Counted from the first letter of the stretch, positions 44,626 to 54,904 are shown. The stretch is 64,000 nt of DNA from Desulforhopalus vacuolatus (GCF_016918505.1 NZ_JAFFPZ010000017.1:1-64000); one strand, 5' to 3'. Notes: generated from the sequence alone by a model not told the origin. Made by a program: numbers and translations.

Positions 44626-44767
44626 CGAATGTGTATAATAAAATTTGAATATACAATATAATTTCATCAAAAACAAATCAGGGCAGTTCGATTAAATCAA
44701 TACCTTTTTAATCCCAGCCGATATCTTTCATGTTTAGAAAAGAAAAATACAGATGCTCGCTGGATTA

Positions 44768-45361
44768 ATACCATTCCGATTAAGTTGTGACCTCACTAAA
44801 TGCCATTTTTACTTTCTATTGGCAAATTTAAAAGGTAGGGGGATGGGAAGCAGGAGAAAGGAGACGGGAGACAGGGAAAAGCAAAAAACGGAACAGCGAA
44901 AAACTTTTTGCCAAAGGAAAGCTCTAAACATACGAATAAACACGAATTATTACTGAAAGATGAGGTTTATCAGATTGTGGGCTGTGCCATGGAGGTGCTG
45001 AACACGCCGGGCCATGGATTACTGGAAAAACCATAAGAGAATGCCCTTGTGGTTGAATTCGGTCTGTTGTCTGCTTTGAGGTAATTGATATATAAGAGCG
45101 TAAAACGCTCAACCCCGACTTTCGGATGACTACCAAAGTTGATTAATAATTCTGGTGCACTGTACGGCTTAACTTCGGAGATAAACGTTTTCGTTTAATG
45201 CGTTGTCCCTGTTCGTGAAAATTCGTGTCTATTCGTGGTTACAAACTGCAAAAGGAACCACGCATGGACACGGATAAACACGAATTATTACTGATTCGTA
45301 ATCGCCAAAAAAAATGTTCACGCAGTCACGTTATAGGGCCAATACAAAGTGTAACTGGTAT
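44768..45361. repeat. Family B compound repeat, copy 6 (longest)
   Basis: The left end ATACCATTCCGATTAAGTTG is the inverted form of the usual right end, and the right end ACAAAGTGTAACTGGTAT is the inverted form of the usual left end, so this copy is in reverse orientation. It holds the GGGAGACAGGGAAAAGCAAA block, the GxxExxY relic and paired TTCGTGTCTATTCGTGGTT blocks. About 594 bp. Confidence 0.85.
44944..45060 (+). pseudogene. GxxExxY-family gene relic
   Basis: In one frame it reads ELLLKDEVYQIVGCAMEVLN, then TPGHGLLEKP, a stop codon (TAA) and ENALVVEFGLLS. Intact family members have G-x-x-E-K-x-Y-E-N-A-L here, so the TAA replaces a tyrosine codon (TAC/TAT). Downstream the frame is broken again. 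The same lesion occurs in the relic at 23811-24240. GxxExxY proteins are small, of unknown function, and are often found in such repeats. Confidence 0.8.
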
Positions 45362-45461
45362 AAGGCCAACCACCCTGATAAAAGATCGCTAAAGACGTGT
45401 ATATTTAGACTTCAGGGTGCTCTTCAATGCCCGCCGGGTTAATAACCACTCTTTTGCTTCT

Positions 45462-46667
45462 CTATTGCTCCTCCTGCTGCAAAAATGTGCGGCTGCTGCC
45501 AGCGAGCAGCGCCGCCATGATTGCCAGCACTCCTGCGACTGCAAATCCCGTCTTCAGGCCAGCGTGATCCCCCACCAAACCGATCAGGACGGGGATGCAG
45601 CCAGCTCCCATGAGGAAACCAATCGGAGCCCCGATTGACAGACCCATGCCGCGGAATTTCCCCTCGCCAAGTCGTGCGTAGCAGGCAAAGCAGGATGGAA
45701 AAAAGATGACAGCGATCAGCGGCTGTACGAAGATAAACGTCAGCAGCACTCCTCCTGAGCAGATTCCGATGGGGACGGTCAGCACCCCTGCCAGCAGCAG
45801 TACCCCCGCCATCACCCGGCCATTTCCGAAGCGGTCCCCGAGCCAGCCCCCGACCAGAGGCATAATGATGGAGCCGATGCGTGAAAACGACACGATGGAG
45901 TTGGCATGTTCAACACTCATCCCATGCTCGTTTACCAGCAGCAGCGGCAGCATGGAGTAGATACCCATGGTTGAACCGACCGCAAAGGAAAGCATGACAG
46001 TGATACGCCAGAAGAGGGGATTGGTGAAGAAATAACGCACCACCTGCAGGCTGACCGGCGGCTGTTTACGTTTTGCGTTACATCCGCGTTTGAGATAGAC
46101 AAGGTTCCACAAAATAAGCAGCACTCCCAGTGCCTGGAGGCCGTGACGCCATCCCATGAGAATACCGAGCAGACTGGCAATGAGCGGGGCAAGGACAAAG
46201 CCGAAGTTTGGAGCCAGCTCGTGAATGGACATTCCCCGGGTGAGCCAGGCTGCCGGACTGATTTCTGCAATGGTCACCATTGCCGTCGGAAAGTAAAGAC
46301 CGGATGCCAGACCGGTGAAAAGACCGGCGGCGAAGAAAGCTGACAGGCTGTGGCAGAGGGAGAAGAGAAACAGACCCAGCCCCGTCAGCAGTCCGGAAAG
46401 GACAATTGTCCGTCGATTGCCGATTCTTGAGCTGAGGTTTGGGGCAAAGAGGATGGAGACGACATAGCCAAACATGATGATAAAAAAGAGTGAACCTTCC
46501 GCGCTGTGGCTGATGCTGATCTCCTTTTCAATAATCGGCATCAGGGGTGAGATGATCACCCGGGCGGTAAAGGTAAGGAAAAATATCGACGCGAGAAAGA
46601 GCAGGGATGGCAGTACACTGCGGAAACTGCCACCGAACTGCAAATGAGAATCAGTTGATTCAACCAT
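45462..46667 (-). CDS. Major facilitator superfamily transporter
   Basis: A 401-residue inner-membrane protein with twelve hydrophobic segments. The loop motif after segment 2 is NLSSRIGNRRTIVLSG, and the second-half counterpart is WLGDRFGNGRVMAGV. GGAG lies seven bases before the start. The substrate cannot be inferred; the overall pattern is like drug-H+ or small-metabolite exporters and uptake permeases alike. The gene has a deleted paralogue at 38790-39014. Confidence 0.88.
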   Translation of the reverse strand: MVESTDSHLQFGGSFRSVLPSLLFLASIFFLTFTARVIISPLMPIIEKEISISHSAEGSLFFIIMFGYVVSILFAPNLSSRIGNRRTIVLSGLLTGLGLFLFSLCHSLSAFFAAGLFTGLASGLYFPTAMVTIAEISPAAWLTRGMSIHELAPNFGFVLAPLIASLLGILMGWRHGLQALGVLLILWNLVYLKRGCNAKRKQPPVSLQVVRYFFTNPLFWRITVMLSFAVGSTMGIYSMLPLLLVNEHGMSVEHANSIVSFSRIGSIIMPLVGGWLGDRFGNGRVMAGVLLLAGVLTVPIGICSGGVLLTFIFVQPLIAVIFFPSCFACYARLGEGKFRGMGLSIGAPIGFLMGAGCIPVLIGLVGDHAGLKTGFAVAGVLAIMAALLAGSSRTFLQQEEQ

Positions 46668-46994
46668 TATTTGTCTCCATATTTTTATGCCGTTTTGAGG
46701 CGCAAATTTTTTACTCTTCAGGGAAAACGGTGAAATTCAGGAACGGACTGCTGCAGTAACCGGGAACGGATGCTGCAGGATATCACTGGCAGGAATCGGC
46801 AGGTCGGGAGGGCGCAGCGGGAGGATGATCGGGAAGTCAGAATGCCTGGTTTGAAAATGAGAATGGAACCCTTCGTGGAAATGCTACTCTCCGATTTTTT
46901 TGGCAAAAACCCTGACAGAGCAGCGCACGAGTACAATGCAAAAAGATGCACATACTGTTAAAAACTACAAAAGTCAGACTGACGTTCGCTGTTG
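46668..46994. other. Intergenic region, nothing recognised
   Basis: About 330 bp between two leftward genes. Short open frames lack start signals and resemble nothing known; no clear hairpin or repeat is visible. Confidence 0.35.
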
Positions 46995-47879
46995 TTACTG
47001 TCTGCTCTCCTGTGCTGCAACATCAACCATCACAGACAGCATATGGGCCCCTCCTCCCATAACCACCCCTTTTACCGGAGCAACATCTCCGTAATCCCGC
47101 CCCCAGGCAACGGTAATATAGGAATCATTGACAATCAAATTGTTGGTGGGGTCCAGATCTATCCAGCCAAAATCAGGCACAAAAACAGAAAACCAGGCAT
47201 GGGATGCATCTGCACCAACCAGTTTGGGCTTTCCAGGCGGAGGAATTGTTTCCATATAACCGCTTACATAGCGTGCTGCAAGGCCAAGCCCCCGCAGGCC
47301 GCTGATGGCAAGATGAGCGAAGTCCTGACAGACACCTTTTTTATTTATCAGCACCTGCTCGACAGTTGTATCGACAGTACTCGCAGTCTTGTCGTATGTA
47401 AATTCCGTGAAAATACGCCGAACTAAATCGATGGCTCCGTTCAGTACAGGCATCCCCGGAGGAAAAGACAGTCTGGCGTAAGTTGTTGCCGCAGCAGTGA
47501 TGGTGACCAGCGGGCTGGCAAAGACAAACTGCGACGCCTCAAGTTCAATAGACTGCTTACGTTCTACCAGCCGCTGCACGGCTGTTTCATAAGGAACAGT
47601 GGTATTAGCTCCTGGAATGACAGGAGGTGACGTCCTGACGATGCTGGTGGCAGACATTATCAATTCATTATGTGGATGCTGCACCATGAACACGTGAACC
47701 GTATTGCCAAAATAATCAGTTCGACAATGCAGATACTGGGGCATGGGAACAATCGACAATTGAAAATCGATAACCTCCTGGGAGGGTGTTGGCCGGGGAT
47801 GCAGTAAAAGTTCATTCTGAGACAGTGATGCCGGTGCAGAATACTTATAACTGGTGTTGTGAATAATGCGGTATTTCAT
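46995..47879 (-). CDS. Transglutaminase-like cysteine protein (second, downstream copy)
   Basis: A 294-residue protein: an N-terminal beta domain (MKYRIIHNTSYKYSAPASLS) of the 'transglut_N' type and a papain-like core. The triad is Cys184 in GVCQDFAH, His227 in ASHAWFSVF and Asp243 in DLDPTNN. No signal peptide, so cytosolic. It overlaps the fused ATP-grasp/alpha-E gene by 4 bp and ends the operon. The family acts as peptidase, amidase or cross-linker; in this gene neighbourhood a role in cutting or joining an amide made by the ATP-grasp enzyme has been predicted. Confidence 0.88.
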   Translation of the reverse strand: MKYRIIHNTSYKYSAPASLSQNELLLHPRPTPSQEVIDFQLSIVPMPQYLHCRTDYFGNTVHVFMVQHPHNELIMSATSIVRTSPPVIPGANTTVPYETAVQRLVERKQSIELEASQFVFASPLVTITAAATTYARLSFPPGMPVLNGAIDLVRRIFTEFTYDKTASTVDTTVEQVLINKKGVCQDFAHLAISGLRGLGLAARYVSGYMETIPPPGKPKLVGADASHAWFSVFVPDFGWIDLDPTNNLIVNDSYITVAWGRDYGDVAPVKGVVMGGGAHMLSVMVDVAAQESRQ

Positions 47880-50419
47880 ACTGCAGGCTCATCTGAGATT
47901 ATTGCGTAATGGCGTGTTGCAGGGACACGACTGAGATAATGCCCACTAATTTCCAGGGCGAACTTTTCTAAGAGAGCTGCCATGGAAGTCAAAAATGCTG
48001 TCAGTACTGCATCTTGAGGTGCCTTGTCTCCACACTCTATTTCTGTCAGATTGAGCAGTCGAACAGTTGTAAGCATTTCCAGGGCAATCCGTTCCTCCGC
48101 ACAGGAGAATCGCCTCTCTCCCTGGCTGGGCAGGTGTTTAACATGGTTCACAAGCTGGCTGAACTGGAAAGCCAGTGACTTGGGATTGCTTTCATCAGCC
48201 AGCAGAAGATCCAGCACCGGTGCCAATTGAAATGTGGATTTGTATCTGGCCCGATATGTCATCAGACTGTCAGACGCTTCCAGCAGGGCTTGCAGGGTGT
48301 TCCGTATGTTGCTGCACACCTCAGGCAGACCGATTCGGAGAAGGACTGCCTGATTCAAGGCCCGCTCGATTCTACGGCCCATGTCCATGAAACGCCAGCC
48401 CAGGCCGCGGGTCATGCTTTCCATGGCCAGTCCGCTAAAAGCGCTCAGGATGAATAAGGTTTTATCTAAAAGCTCTAAAGGGTCACTGAAGGGATTATCA
48501 GCAAATTCCTCCAGTCGGTTGAGTGCCCGGGAAGAGTCGGCAGAGAGTCGATCCCGAACCCTCCTCGCTGTTTCCTGCACACGCCGTAAAATGAATACAA
48601 CACTTTCCGGTTGATCCTTGCGGTACAGTGCATCATGGAGATAGTGCATCAACTCCTTGTAAAAGGGAGTGCCTCTCTCTGCCGCAAAAATCTTGGGAAT
48701 GATATTCTTTGTCCGAAGAATATTGAGCAAAAAGGGCAACTCTGGAATTTCATCAAGTCGATCTTCACCTGATAATCTCAGGTATACTGCACGCAACAGG
48801 CGTATTATTCCTTCGGCGCGCTCAAGATAACGTCCCAGCCAGAGCAGGTTGTCGGCTACCCGGCTGGGGAGATCATTACTGCGTTTGAATTCGGTGATGG
48901 TATGGAATCCATCCAGCATGGAGAAAGGTTCGATCGGTTTATCCGACAACACCCAGATATCCTTACTCTGCTGTTGTTCAGGAGAACCTTTTGTGAGTGT
49001 TTCAACATCGCCTGCGGTAATCGCCAGACCTCCCGGCATAACAGAGAAGCCATGCTCCGTTGCGCAGGCAAAAACCCGCACAACATTATAGCAATGCCTG
49101 GCACCCTCGATATCCCATGCTGGAACTGAAGAGGGAGTCACCGGAGCGGAAACCATATACTCTGATGGATTTGTTTGTATCTCTGCTCTTACATCAGCTG
49201 ATTGATCAATTACGGCTGATGTCTCCATGGCCGAACCGACGGTCAACTCTTGCAACCGGGCCATGGCATGATTGAGCCCGTCACTGTTGCCACACCACCA
49301 GGCAGGGTGGTTTTCCAGCAGCAGGTCTGCGTTGAGCAGTTGCTGACAAAGTTGAGGAAGGAACGTTTTTAATATTGGTGTCTCGACAAAGCCGCTGCCG
49401 ATGGGATTAACGATATCGATGTTTTGTTCACGACAGACCTGGATGAGCCCGGCCACTCCATTGGCTGTTTCACGCCGCAGAGCAAAGGGGTCACTGCTGA
49501 GATCGGGAATGTGGCGGAAGATGGCCTCTACAGGCTCAAGCCCGGCCAGTTTTTTTAAAAATACCTTGCCGTTGCGTACGGTGAGATCCTGTCCTTCCAC
49601 CAGTGGATACCCCAGATAGCGGGAGAGCAGGGCGTGTTCATAGTAGATACGGCTGTCAGGCCCCGGAGAAAACAACACAATACCAGGGTCTTTTTTACGA
49701 AGAGAGGCCCGTTGGATCAGGGCGCTGTGAAAGGTCTGGAAAAAAGGTGCCAGTCGGCGAATCTGGGTTTTATGATAGAGTTTGGAAAATACCCGTGACA
49801 TGACAATGCGGTTTTCCAGGGCATAGCCGAGACCGGCGGGGCTGGAAGCATAATCCCGCAGCACTCGAAAATGACCGTCAAAACCACGATAAAGGTCTAC
49901 GGCATAAAAGGTGAGAAAACGGTTTCCCGAAGGCTGAATTCCATGGCAGGAATGCAGAAAGTTGGGATTTGCAAAGACCAGTTCAGCGGGAAGACTGCCA
50001 TTTTTTAACAAGGACTGTGGCCCGTAGGTATCCGCCAGAACTTTTTCGAGCAACTGTGCCCGTTGCATCACTCCCTGTTCAATGACTGTCCATTCGCCCT
50101 CTGCAATGGGCAATGGAATCATGTCAAGCGCCCAGGATGTGGTCCGCTCGGTGGAGTTATCGAAGGGGTTTATCGTCGAGCCATCTTCATGGCGCATGTG
50201 CCTGGCTTTCTCATGATGCTGCTTGAGATCTGCAATATTTTTGGCGTTCAGTGCGCTGAGAATTGGCTGCCAGTGCCTGCGGGGCTGAGCCTTACCAGAA
50301 AATGCTTCACAGTAGACATTTGCTGGTAAGGCTTCCATGTCAAAGATGGATGTCGATCTGACGTTTTGTCCGAAAGAACTGTTAAAATCCGTGTTACTCA
50401 TATACTGCTGATGCCTCAT
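47876..50419 (-). CDS. Fused circularly permuted ATP-grasp and alpha-E protein
   Basis: An 847-residue protein. Residues about 90-490 are a circularly permuted ATP-grasp domain (SWALDMIPLPIAEGEWTVIE, QRAQLLEKVLADTYGPQSLL, YALENRIVMSRVF, VMPGGLAITAGD). Residues about 505-835 are an alpha-helical alpha-E domain (SRVADNLLWLGRYLERAEGI, SLMTYRARYKSTFQL). At the place where the split homologue at 54905 has VVKAANESGGYGM, this protein has LTVGSAMETSAVI: the lysine and glycine run are gone and the loop is shorter. It may be catalytically weak or dead. A start at 50401 (MSNTDFN) is also possible. Confidence 0.88.
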   Translation of the reverse strand: MRHQQYMSNTDFNSSFGQNVRSTSIFDMEALPANVYCEAFSGKAQPRRHWQPILSALNAKNIADLKQHHEKARHMRHEDGSTINPFDNSTERTTSWALDMIPLPIAEGEWTVIEQGVMQRAQLLEKVLADTYGPQSLLKNGSLPAELVFANPNFLHSCHGIQPSGNRFLTFYAVDLYRGFDGHFRVLRDYASSPAGLGYALENRIVMSRVFSKLYHKTQIRRLAPFFQTFHSALIQRASLRKKDPGIVLFSPGPDSRIYYEHALLSRYLGYPLVEGQDLTVRNGKVFLKKLAGLEPVEAIFRHIPDLSSDPFALRRETANGVAGLIQVCREQNIDIVNPIGSGFVETPILKTFLPQLCQQLLNADLLLENHPAWWCGNSDGLNHAMARLQELTVGSAMETSAVIDQSADVRAEIQTNPSEYMVSAPVTPSSVPAWDIEGARHCYNVVRVFACATEHGFSVMPGGLAITAGDVETLTKGSPEQQQSKDIWVLSDKPIEPFSMLDGFHTITEFKRSNDLPSRVADNLLWLGRYLERAEGIIRLLRAVYLRLSGEDRLDEIPELPFLLNILRTKNIIPKIFAAERGTPFYKELMHYLHDALYRKDQPESVVFILRRVQETARRVRDRLSADSSRALNRLEEFADNPFSDPLELLDKTLFILSAFSGLAMESMTRGLGWRFMDMGRRIERALNQAVLLRIGLPEVCSNIRNTLQALLEASDSLMTYRARYKSTFQLAPVLDLLLADESNPKSLAFQFSQLVNHVKHLPSQGERRFSCAEERIALEMLTTVRLLNLTEIECGDKAPQDAVLTAFLTSMAALLEKFALEISGHYLSRVPATRHYAIISDEPAV

Positions 50420-50470
50420 TGCGGTTCTGACTGCATAATGAGCGATATAATCGTCGCTCCCGTCGCCTAT

Positions 50471-53400
50471 TTACCGTTTTGGGGTCCGTAAATCAAGAGT
50501 ATAAGGAAAATAACGATTGACCTCTTCAGGTGGCACAGTGATTACATTCCCCGGTGTATGCCCATGGGGAATGAATCGAGCATTGCGACGTCCTTCAGCT
50601 TCATAGGAATTAACCGGGAAATCTTCAGCACTGCGTCCGCCGGGATGCCCAACATGATATTGACAACCACCCACTGCCCGCCCGGTCCACGTATCAAAGA
50701 GATCAATGGTAAGCGGCGCATGGACGCCAATTGTTGGATGATAACAAGAGGGTGGCTGCCACGCTCGATAACGTACCCCTCCGACAAAGACTCCTGCGGT
50801 CTGCGTCGGCTGCAATGGAACACGGCGGCCATTGCAGGTAACAATATAGCGTTCTTCTGTCATCCCGGAGACTTTTACCTGGATCCGTTCAAGAGAGGAA
50901 TCAACATAACGCGCTGTGCCACCACTGCCCTGCTCCTCCCCCAGAACATGCCAGGGCTCCAGAGCCTGGCGCAATTCAATCTCCATGCCCTGGCAGGTTA
51001 CTCTGCCGTAAATGGGGAAACGGAACTCAAAATGCGGATGAAAAAAATCCATGGATACGGGATATCCTGCCTGATTAAGTATCTGTAAAACATCGGCAAA
51101 ATCGTCGTGGACCATTTGCGGAAGCATGAAGCGATCGTGCAGGCGGGTGCCCCAGCGGACCAAATTTTGACGATATGGTGTTTGCCAGAACCAGCTGACA
51201 AAAATTCGCAGCAGAAGCTGCTGGGCAAGGCTCATCCGGGCATGGGGGGGCATTTCAAAGGCTCGAAACTCGAGCAGCCCCAGGCGTCCTGTCGAACTGT
51301 CCGGGGAATAGAGCTTGTCGATACAAAATTCTGCTCTGTGGGTATTCCCGGAAACGTCCACAAGAAAGTTCCGATACAGTCTGTCAACCAGCCACGGGGG
51401 ACATGGAAAATCTGAACGTGTTTGTCTGTCCTGCTCGGCAAAGGCTATTTCCAGCTCATAGAGACTGTCATGTCTCCCTTCATCTATACGCGGCTGCTGG
51501 CTGGTGGGGCCGATAAAGAGGCCGGAAAACAAAAATGACAGGGAAGGGTGATTATTCCAAAAGGTCACAAAACTGCGCAGCAAGTCAGGCCTGCGTAAAA
51601 AGGGACTGTCTGCCGGAGTAGCGCCACCGATGACAATATGGTTTCCTCCCCCCGTACCTGTATGGCGGCCATCGACCATAAATTTTTCGGTGCCGAGCCG
51701 GGTCTCTCTCGCCAGTTCATAGAGTTTCGTGGTGCAGGCAACCATCTCCCGCCAGCTGTGCATGGGCTGAATGTTGACCTCTATAACACCTGGATCGGGA
51801 GTTACTTTTAAACTCTCCAGACGGTAGTCCTGGGGAGGTGCATATCCTTCGAGGACTACCGGCAGTTTCGTCTTTTTAGCGGTTGCTTCTATGCAGCTGA
51901 CCAGGTCCAAATATCCCTCAAGCGAGGTAACAGGCGGCATAAAAACGTATAGCCGTCCATCGCGGGGCTGCACAACGAGTGCTGTTCGAACCAGCCAGGC
52001 TGCTGATTCGCCAGGCACAGGTTTGGGATCTTTAAAGGGTTCGGGCTGGGCGTTGATGTCATCGCCTGCTTTGTTTTTTTGAGAAGCCTTCTCCTTTTTA
52101 ACACCCCTGCCTTTTTTATCGGCTTTGCCTTTTCCTCCAACTGGCAGCGGTTCCCGGTCAGCCATGGGATCCAGTGTAGAGTCAACCGGAAGATCTTTTT
52201 CGGCAACCCAGGGTAAAGAGTCGAGTGGCAGACGCAGGCCCACGGGCGAATCACCCGGCAACAAAAACATGTGTTTAGATCTGAGAGGCCATGGGCCACT
52301 TTTCCATGAACCATGCTGCAGAGGCAGGACATATCCCACGACTGCACCAAGACCGCGCTCAAAAGCGTTGACCATCCGCTTTCTTTCCTCAGAGTCCTCT
52401 AATTTGGGATCTGTGGGATCAACATTGACTGGAAGGTTCCTCTCTTTCAGCAGATAATAGAGAGTATCCTCAAAACTCTCACGGATATACTTTTTGTTCA
52501 CCTTGAGGGTTTCAGCCAGGGTATTGATAAAGGTTTTGGCTTCAGTGATACCAAAACCATAATCCACGTCAAAATCAGCCATCCACTTATCGTTTTTCCA
52601 TATCGGCTCGCCATCTTTTCTCCAATAGCAGCCCAAAGCCCATCTGGGCAGAGATTCGCCGGGATACCATTTCCCCTGGCCGTAATGCAGGAATCCCCCT
52701 GGAGCCCACTCCTTTTTCAATTTTTTAATAAGTGTTTCAGACAGCCCCAGTTTCTCTTTACCAAGTGCGTCCGTAGTCCACTGGGGGCTTTCCATATCAT
52801 CAATGGATATAAAGGTCGGTTCGCCTCCCATGCTTAACCGAACGTCTTGATCCAGGAGTTCCTGATCAACCCGATCTCCAAGTTTGACAATATCCTCCCA
52901 GATCTTTTCAGGATAGGGCCGCGTAGAACGTGGCTCTTCAAGGATTCGGGTCACCGACATGGAGTGGCTGAATTCAACCTCACACTCATCCAGTGCCCCC
53001 GTTATAGGGGCCGCACTCTGTGGCTCGGGTGAACAGGCCAGAGGGATATGGCCTTCTCCAGCAAAGAGTCCGGATGTTGGATCCATTCCCACCCAGCCGG
53101 CGCCGGGGAGATAGACCTCAGTCCAGGCGTGAAGGTCGGTAAAATCGACTTCGGTGCCGGATGGCCCGTCCAGAGATTTAACATCCTGTTTCAACTGGAC
53201 GAGATAGCCGGAAACAAAGCGGGCAGCGAGGCCAAAATGTCTGAGAATATTGACCAGCAACCAGGCGGAGTCCCGACAGGAACCACTTCGAAGCCGCAGT
53301 GTCTGTTTACAGCTCTGCACGTTTGGTTCCATGCGAATCAGATACTTTATGTCATTGCTCAACTTCGCATTCAGGGCCACCAGAAAATCAATTGTTCGCC

Positions 53401-53815
53401 GGGGAGTACAATCAATTTCTTTAAGGTATTTTTTGAGTCTTTTATCTGTCTCAGACTTTGCCAGATAAGGAATCAAATCTTCTTTAAGATTCTTTTCGTA
53501 GGTAAAAGGAAATTCTTCTGCATCCGGTTCCAGAAAATAATCAAAAGGATTGATAATGATCATATCCGCCACCAGATCGATCTCTACCTCAAACGTGTCT
53601 GTTTTTTCTGGAAATACCAGACGTCCCAGGTAATTGCTGAAGGGATCCTGCTGCCAGTTGATGAAATGCTCTGCGGGCGTCACCTTCATCGAGTAACTGA
53701 GGATAGGAGTCCGGCAATGAGGAGCCGGGCGCAGCCGCACTATCTGTGGAGCGAGATTGATGGCGCGATCGTAACTGTAGGTTGTCTTATGATTTATAGC
53801 GATATGAATTCCCAC
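50471..53815 (-). CDS. Transglutaminase-DUF2126 large protein
   Basis: A 1114-residue cytosolic protein. The first 300 residues are transglut_N plus a transglutaminase core with Cys180 (GSCRDSAW), His229 (TDLHAWTEV) and Asp245 (GMDPTSG). The rest is DUF2126, with SMGGEPTFISIDDMESPQWT, GQGKWYPGESLPRWALGCYW and GRHTGTGGGNHIVIGGATP, the last resembling an active-site loop of carboxylate-amine ligases. A lysine-rich linker occurs near 590-625. Such fusions always travel with the ATP-grasp and alpha-E genes. It ends 52 bp before the fused ATP-grasp gene. Confidence 0.88.
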   Translation of the reverse strand: MGIHIAINHKTTYSYDRAINLAPQIVRLRPAPHCRTPILSYSMKVTPAEHFINWQQDPFSNYLGRLVFPEKTDTFEVEIDLVADMIIINPFDYFLEPDAEEFPFTYEKNLKEDLIPYLAKSETDKRLKKYLKEIDCTPRRTIDFLVALNAKLSNDIKYLIRMEPNVQSCKQTLRLRSGSCRDSAWLLVNILRHFGLAARFVSGYLVQLKQDVKSLDGPSGTEVDFTDLHAWTEVYLPGAGWVGMDPTSGLFAGEGHIPLACSPEPQSAAPITGALDECEVEFSHSMSVTRILEEPRSTRPYPEKIWEDIVKLGDRVDQELLDQDVRLSMGGEPTFISIDDMESPQWTTDALGKEKLGLSETLIKKLKKEWAPGGFLHYGQGKWYPGESLPRWALGCYWRKDGEPIWKNDKWMADFDVDYGFGITEAKTFINTLAETLKVNKKYIRESFEDTLYYLLKERNLPVNVDPTDPKLEDSEERKRMVNAFERGLGAVVGYVLPLQHGSWKSGPWPLRSKHMFLLPGDSPVGLRLPLDSLPWVAEKDLPVDSTLDPMADREPLPVGGKGKADKKGRGVKKEKASQKNKAGDDINAQPEPFKDPKPVPGESAAWLVRTALVVQPRDGRLYVFMPPVTSLEGYLDLVSCIEATAKKTKLPVVLEGYAPPQDYRLESLKVTPDPGVIEVNIQPMHSWREMVACTTKLYELARETRLGTEKFMVDGRHTGTGGGNHIVIGGATPADSPFLRRPDLLRSFVTFWNNHPSLSFLFSGLFIGPTSQQPRIDEGRHDSLYELEIAFAEQDRQTRSDFPCPPWLVDRLYRNFLVDVSGNTHRAEFCIDKLYSPDSSTGRLGLLEFRAFEMPPHARMSLAQQLLLRIFVSWFWQTPYRQNLVRWGTRLHDRFMLPQMVHDDFADVLQILNQAGYPVSMDFFHPHFEFRFPIYGRVTCQGMEIELRQALEPWHVLGEEQGSGGTARYVDSSLERIQVKVSGMTEERYIVTCNGRRVPLQPTQTAGVFVGGVRYRAWQPPSCYHPTIGVHAPLTIDLFDTWTGRAVGGCQYHVGHPGGRSAEDFPVNSYEAEGRRNARFIPHGHTPGNVITVPPEEVNRYFPYTLDLRTPKR

Positions 53816-53898
53816 CGGTATTCCTTATAATATTAAATTATCCAGACATTGTTTCGCTTCCCGGTTGAACAATGTGCTTTCTTTCTGCTTCCCGGGAC

Positions 53899-54894
53899 TC
53901 AGGATTGCGTGTGTGTCTGCGATTGCTTATCGGTTGTCGTGGTAATCTGGGGTTCGATATTAAAAAACGTTGAGCTGATTGTGCCTCCCATCGTGTTAAA
54001 ACGACGCTGCAGATTGTCGAGAAACTCGTGGAGACCGGAATCAATAACCTCGTCAATATCAGTATATTCAAGGTCCGCCTGCATTCGGCCCAGATGCTTT
54101 TCGGCGCTGTTGGTGACCGACCCCGGGGGGGTCCCGGAAATGCGGTGCAGATAGACCTGTGCTCTGGCGATACAGTAGTAAATGGAGCGAGGGAAATTTT
54201 TGTCAAAAATTAAAAAATTAGCAACATTTCGAGGGGTTATATTATGAAACTCTTTTCGGTACATTTCAAAGGCACTGGCCGAGCGAAGCACGGATATCCA
54301 TTGAATGTTATCAATGGGGGTGTTCACTAAATCTGCCTGCGGGAGTAACATGAAATACTTGACATCGAGGATTCGTGATGTTTTATCCGCCCGTTCGATC
54401 ATCACTCCGATCCTGGCAAAGTTCCATGCCTCACCGTGACTCATAGTGCTGTCCAGCAGACCGGTGAACAGATGGCTGCGCATTTTAATAATGTTGTAAA
54501 ATCGATCAGGATCCTGCAGGGCCATCTTGATACTTTCTTCCTTCATCAGCTCCAGATAGAAATTATTGAGATGTTCCCACATTTCCGAGGAAATGATTTC
54601 GCGAATGGAACGGGCGTTTTCCCTGGCAGCAGCCACACAACTGAGAATAGAGTTGGGATATGTTCGATCAAAGGTTAAAAACCAGAGGACAGCTTCCTGG
54701 TTGTAGTCCGTTTCGTTTTTCTCAAACAGCTCCTGATCTCCGGTAGTCATTACCAGTGGTAACCAGTGTTGATCCTTTTCCGAAGGCATATCCAGCAATA
54801 AATTGAGATTGACCCCGATAAAGCGTGCTACATTTTCTGCACGTTCAATATATCGGCACATCCAGTAAATTGAATTGGCGACACGGCTCAGCAT
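53899..54894 (-). CDS. Stand-alone alpha-E domain protein
   Basis: A 331-residue, all-helical protein. It opens MLSRVANSIYWMCRYIERAE, the alpha-E hallmark (S-R-V-A-x-S-I-Y-W-x-x-R-Y-x-E-R-A-E), and repeats a similar pattern at ARIGVMIERADKTSRILDVK. The start at 54894 has AGGAG upstream, 10 bp past the stop of the ATP-grasp gene; a longer frame overlaps that gene. The domain is always found beside or fused to circularly permuted ATP-grasp proteins and presumably forms a complex with them. Its activity is unknown. Confidence 0.9.
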   Translation of the reverse strand: MLSRVANSIYWMCRYIERAENVARFIGVNLNLLLDMPSEKDQHWLPLVMTTGDQELFEKNETDYNQEAVLWFLTFDRTYPNSILSCVAAARENARSIREIISSEMWEHLNNFYLELMKEESIKMALQDPDRFYNIIKMRSHLFTGLLDSTMSHGEAWNFARIGVMIERADKTSRILDVKYFMLLPQADLVNTPIDNIQWISVLRSASAFEMYRKEFHNITPRNVANFLIFDKNFPRSIYYCIARAQVYLHRISGTPPGSVTNSAEKHLGRMQADLEYTDIDEVIDSGLHEFLDNLQRRFNTMGGTISSTFFNIEPQITTTTDKQSQTHTQS

Positions 54895-54904
54895 TCCCTT
54901 TCTC

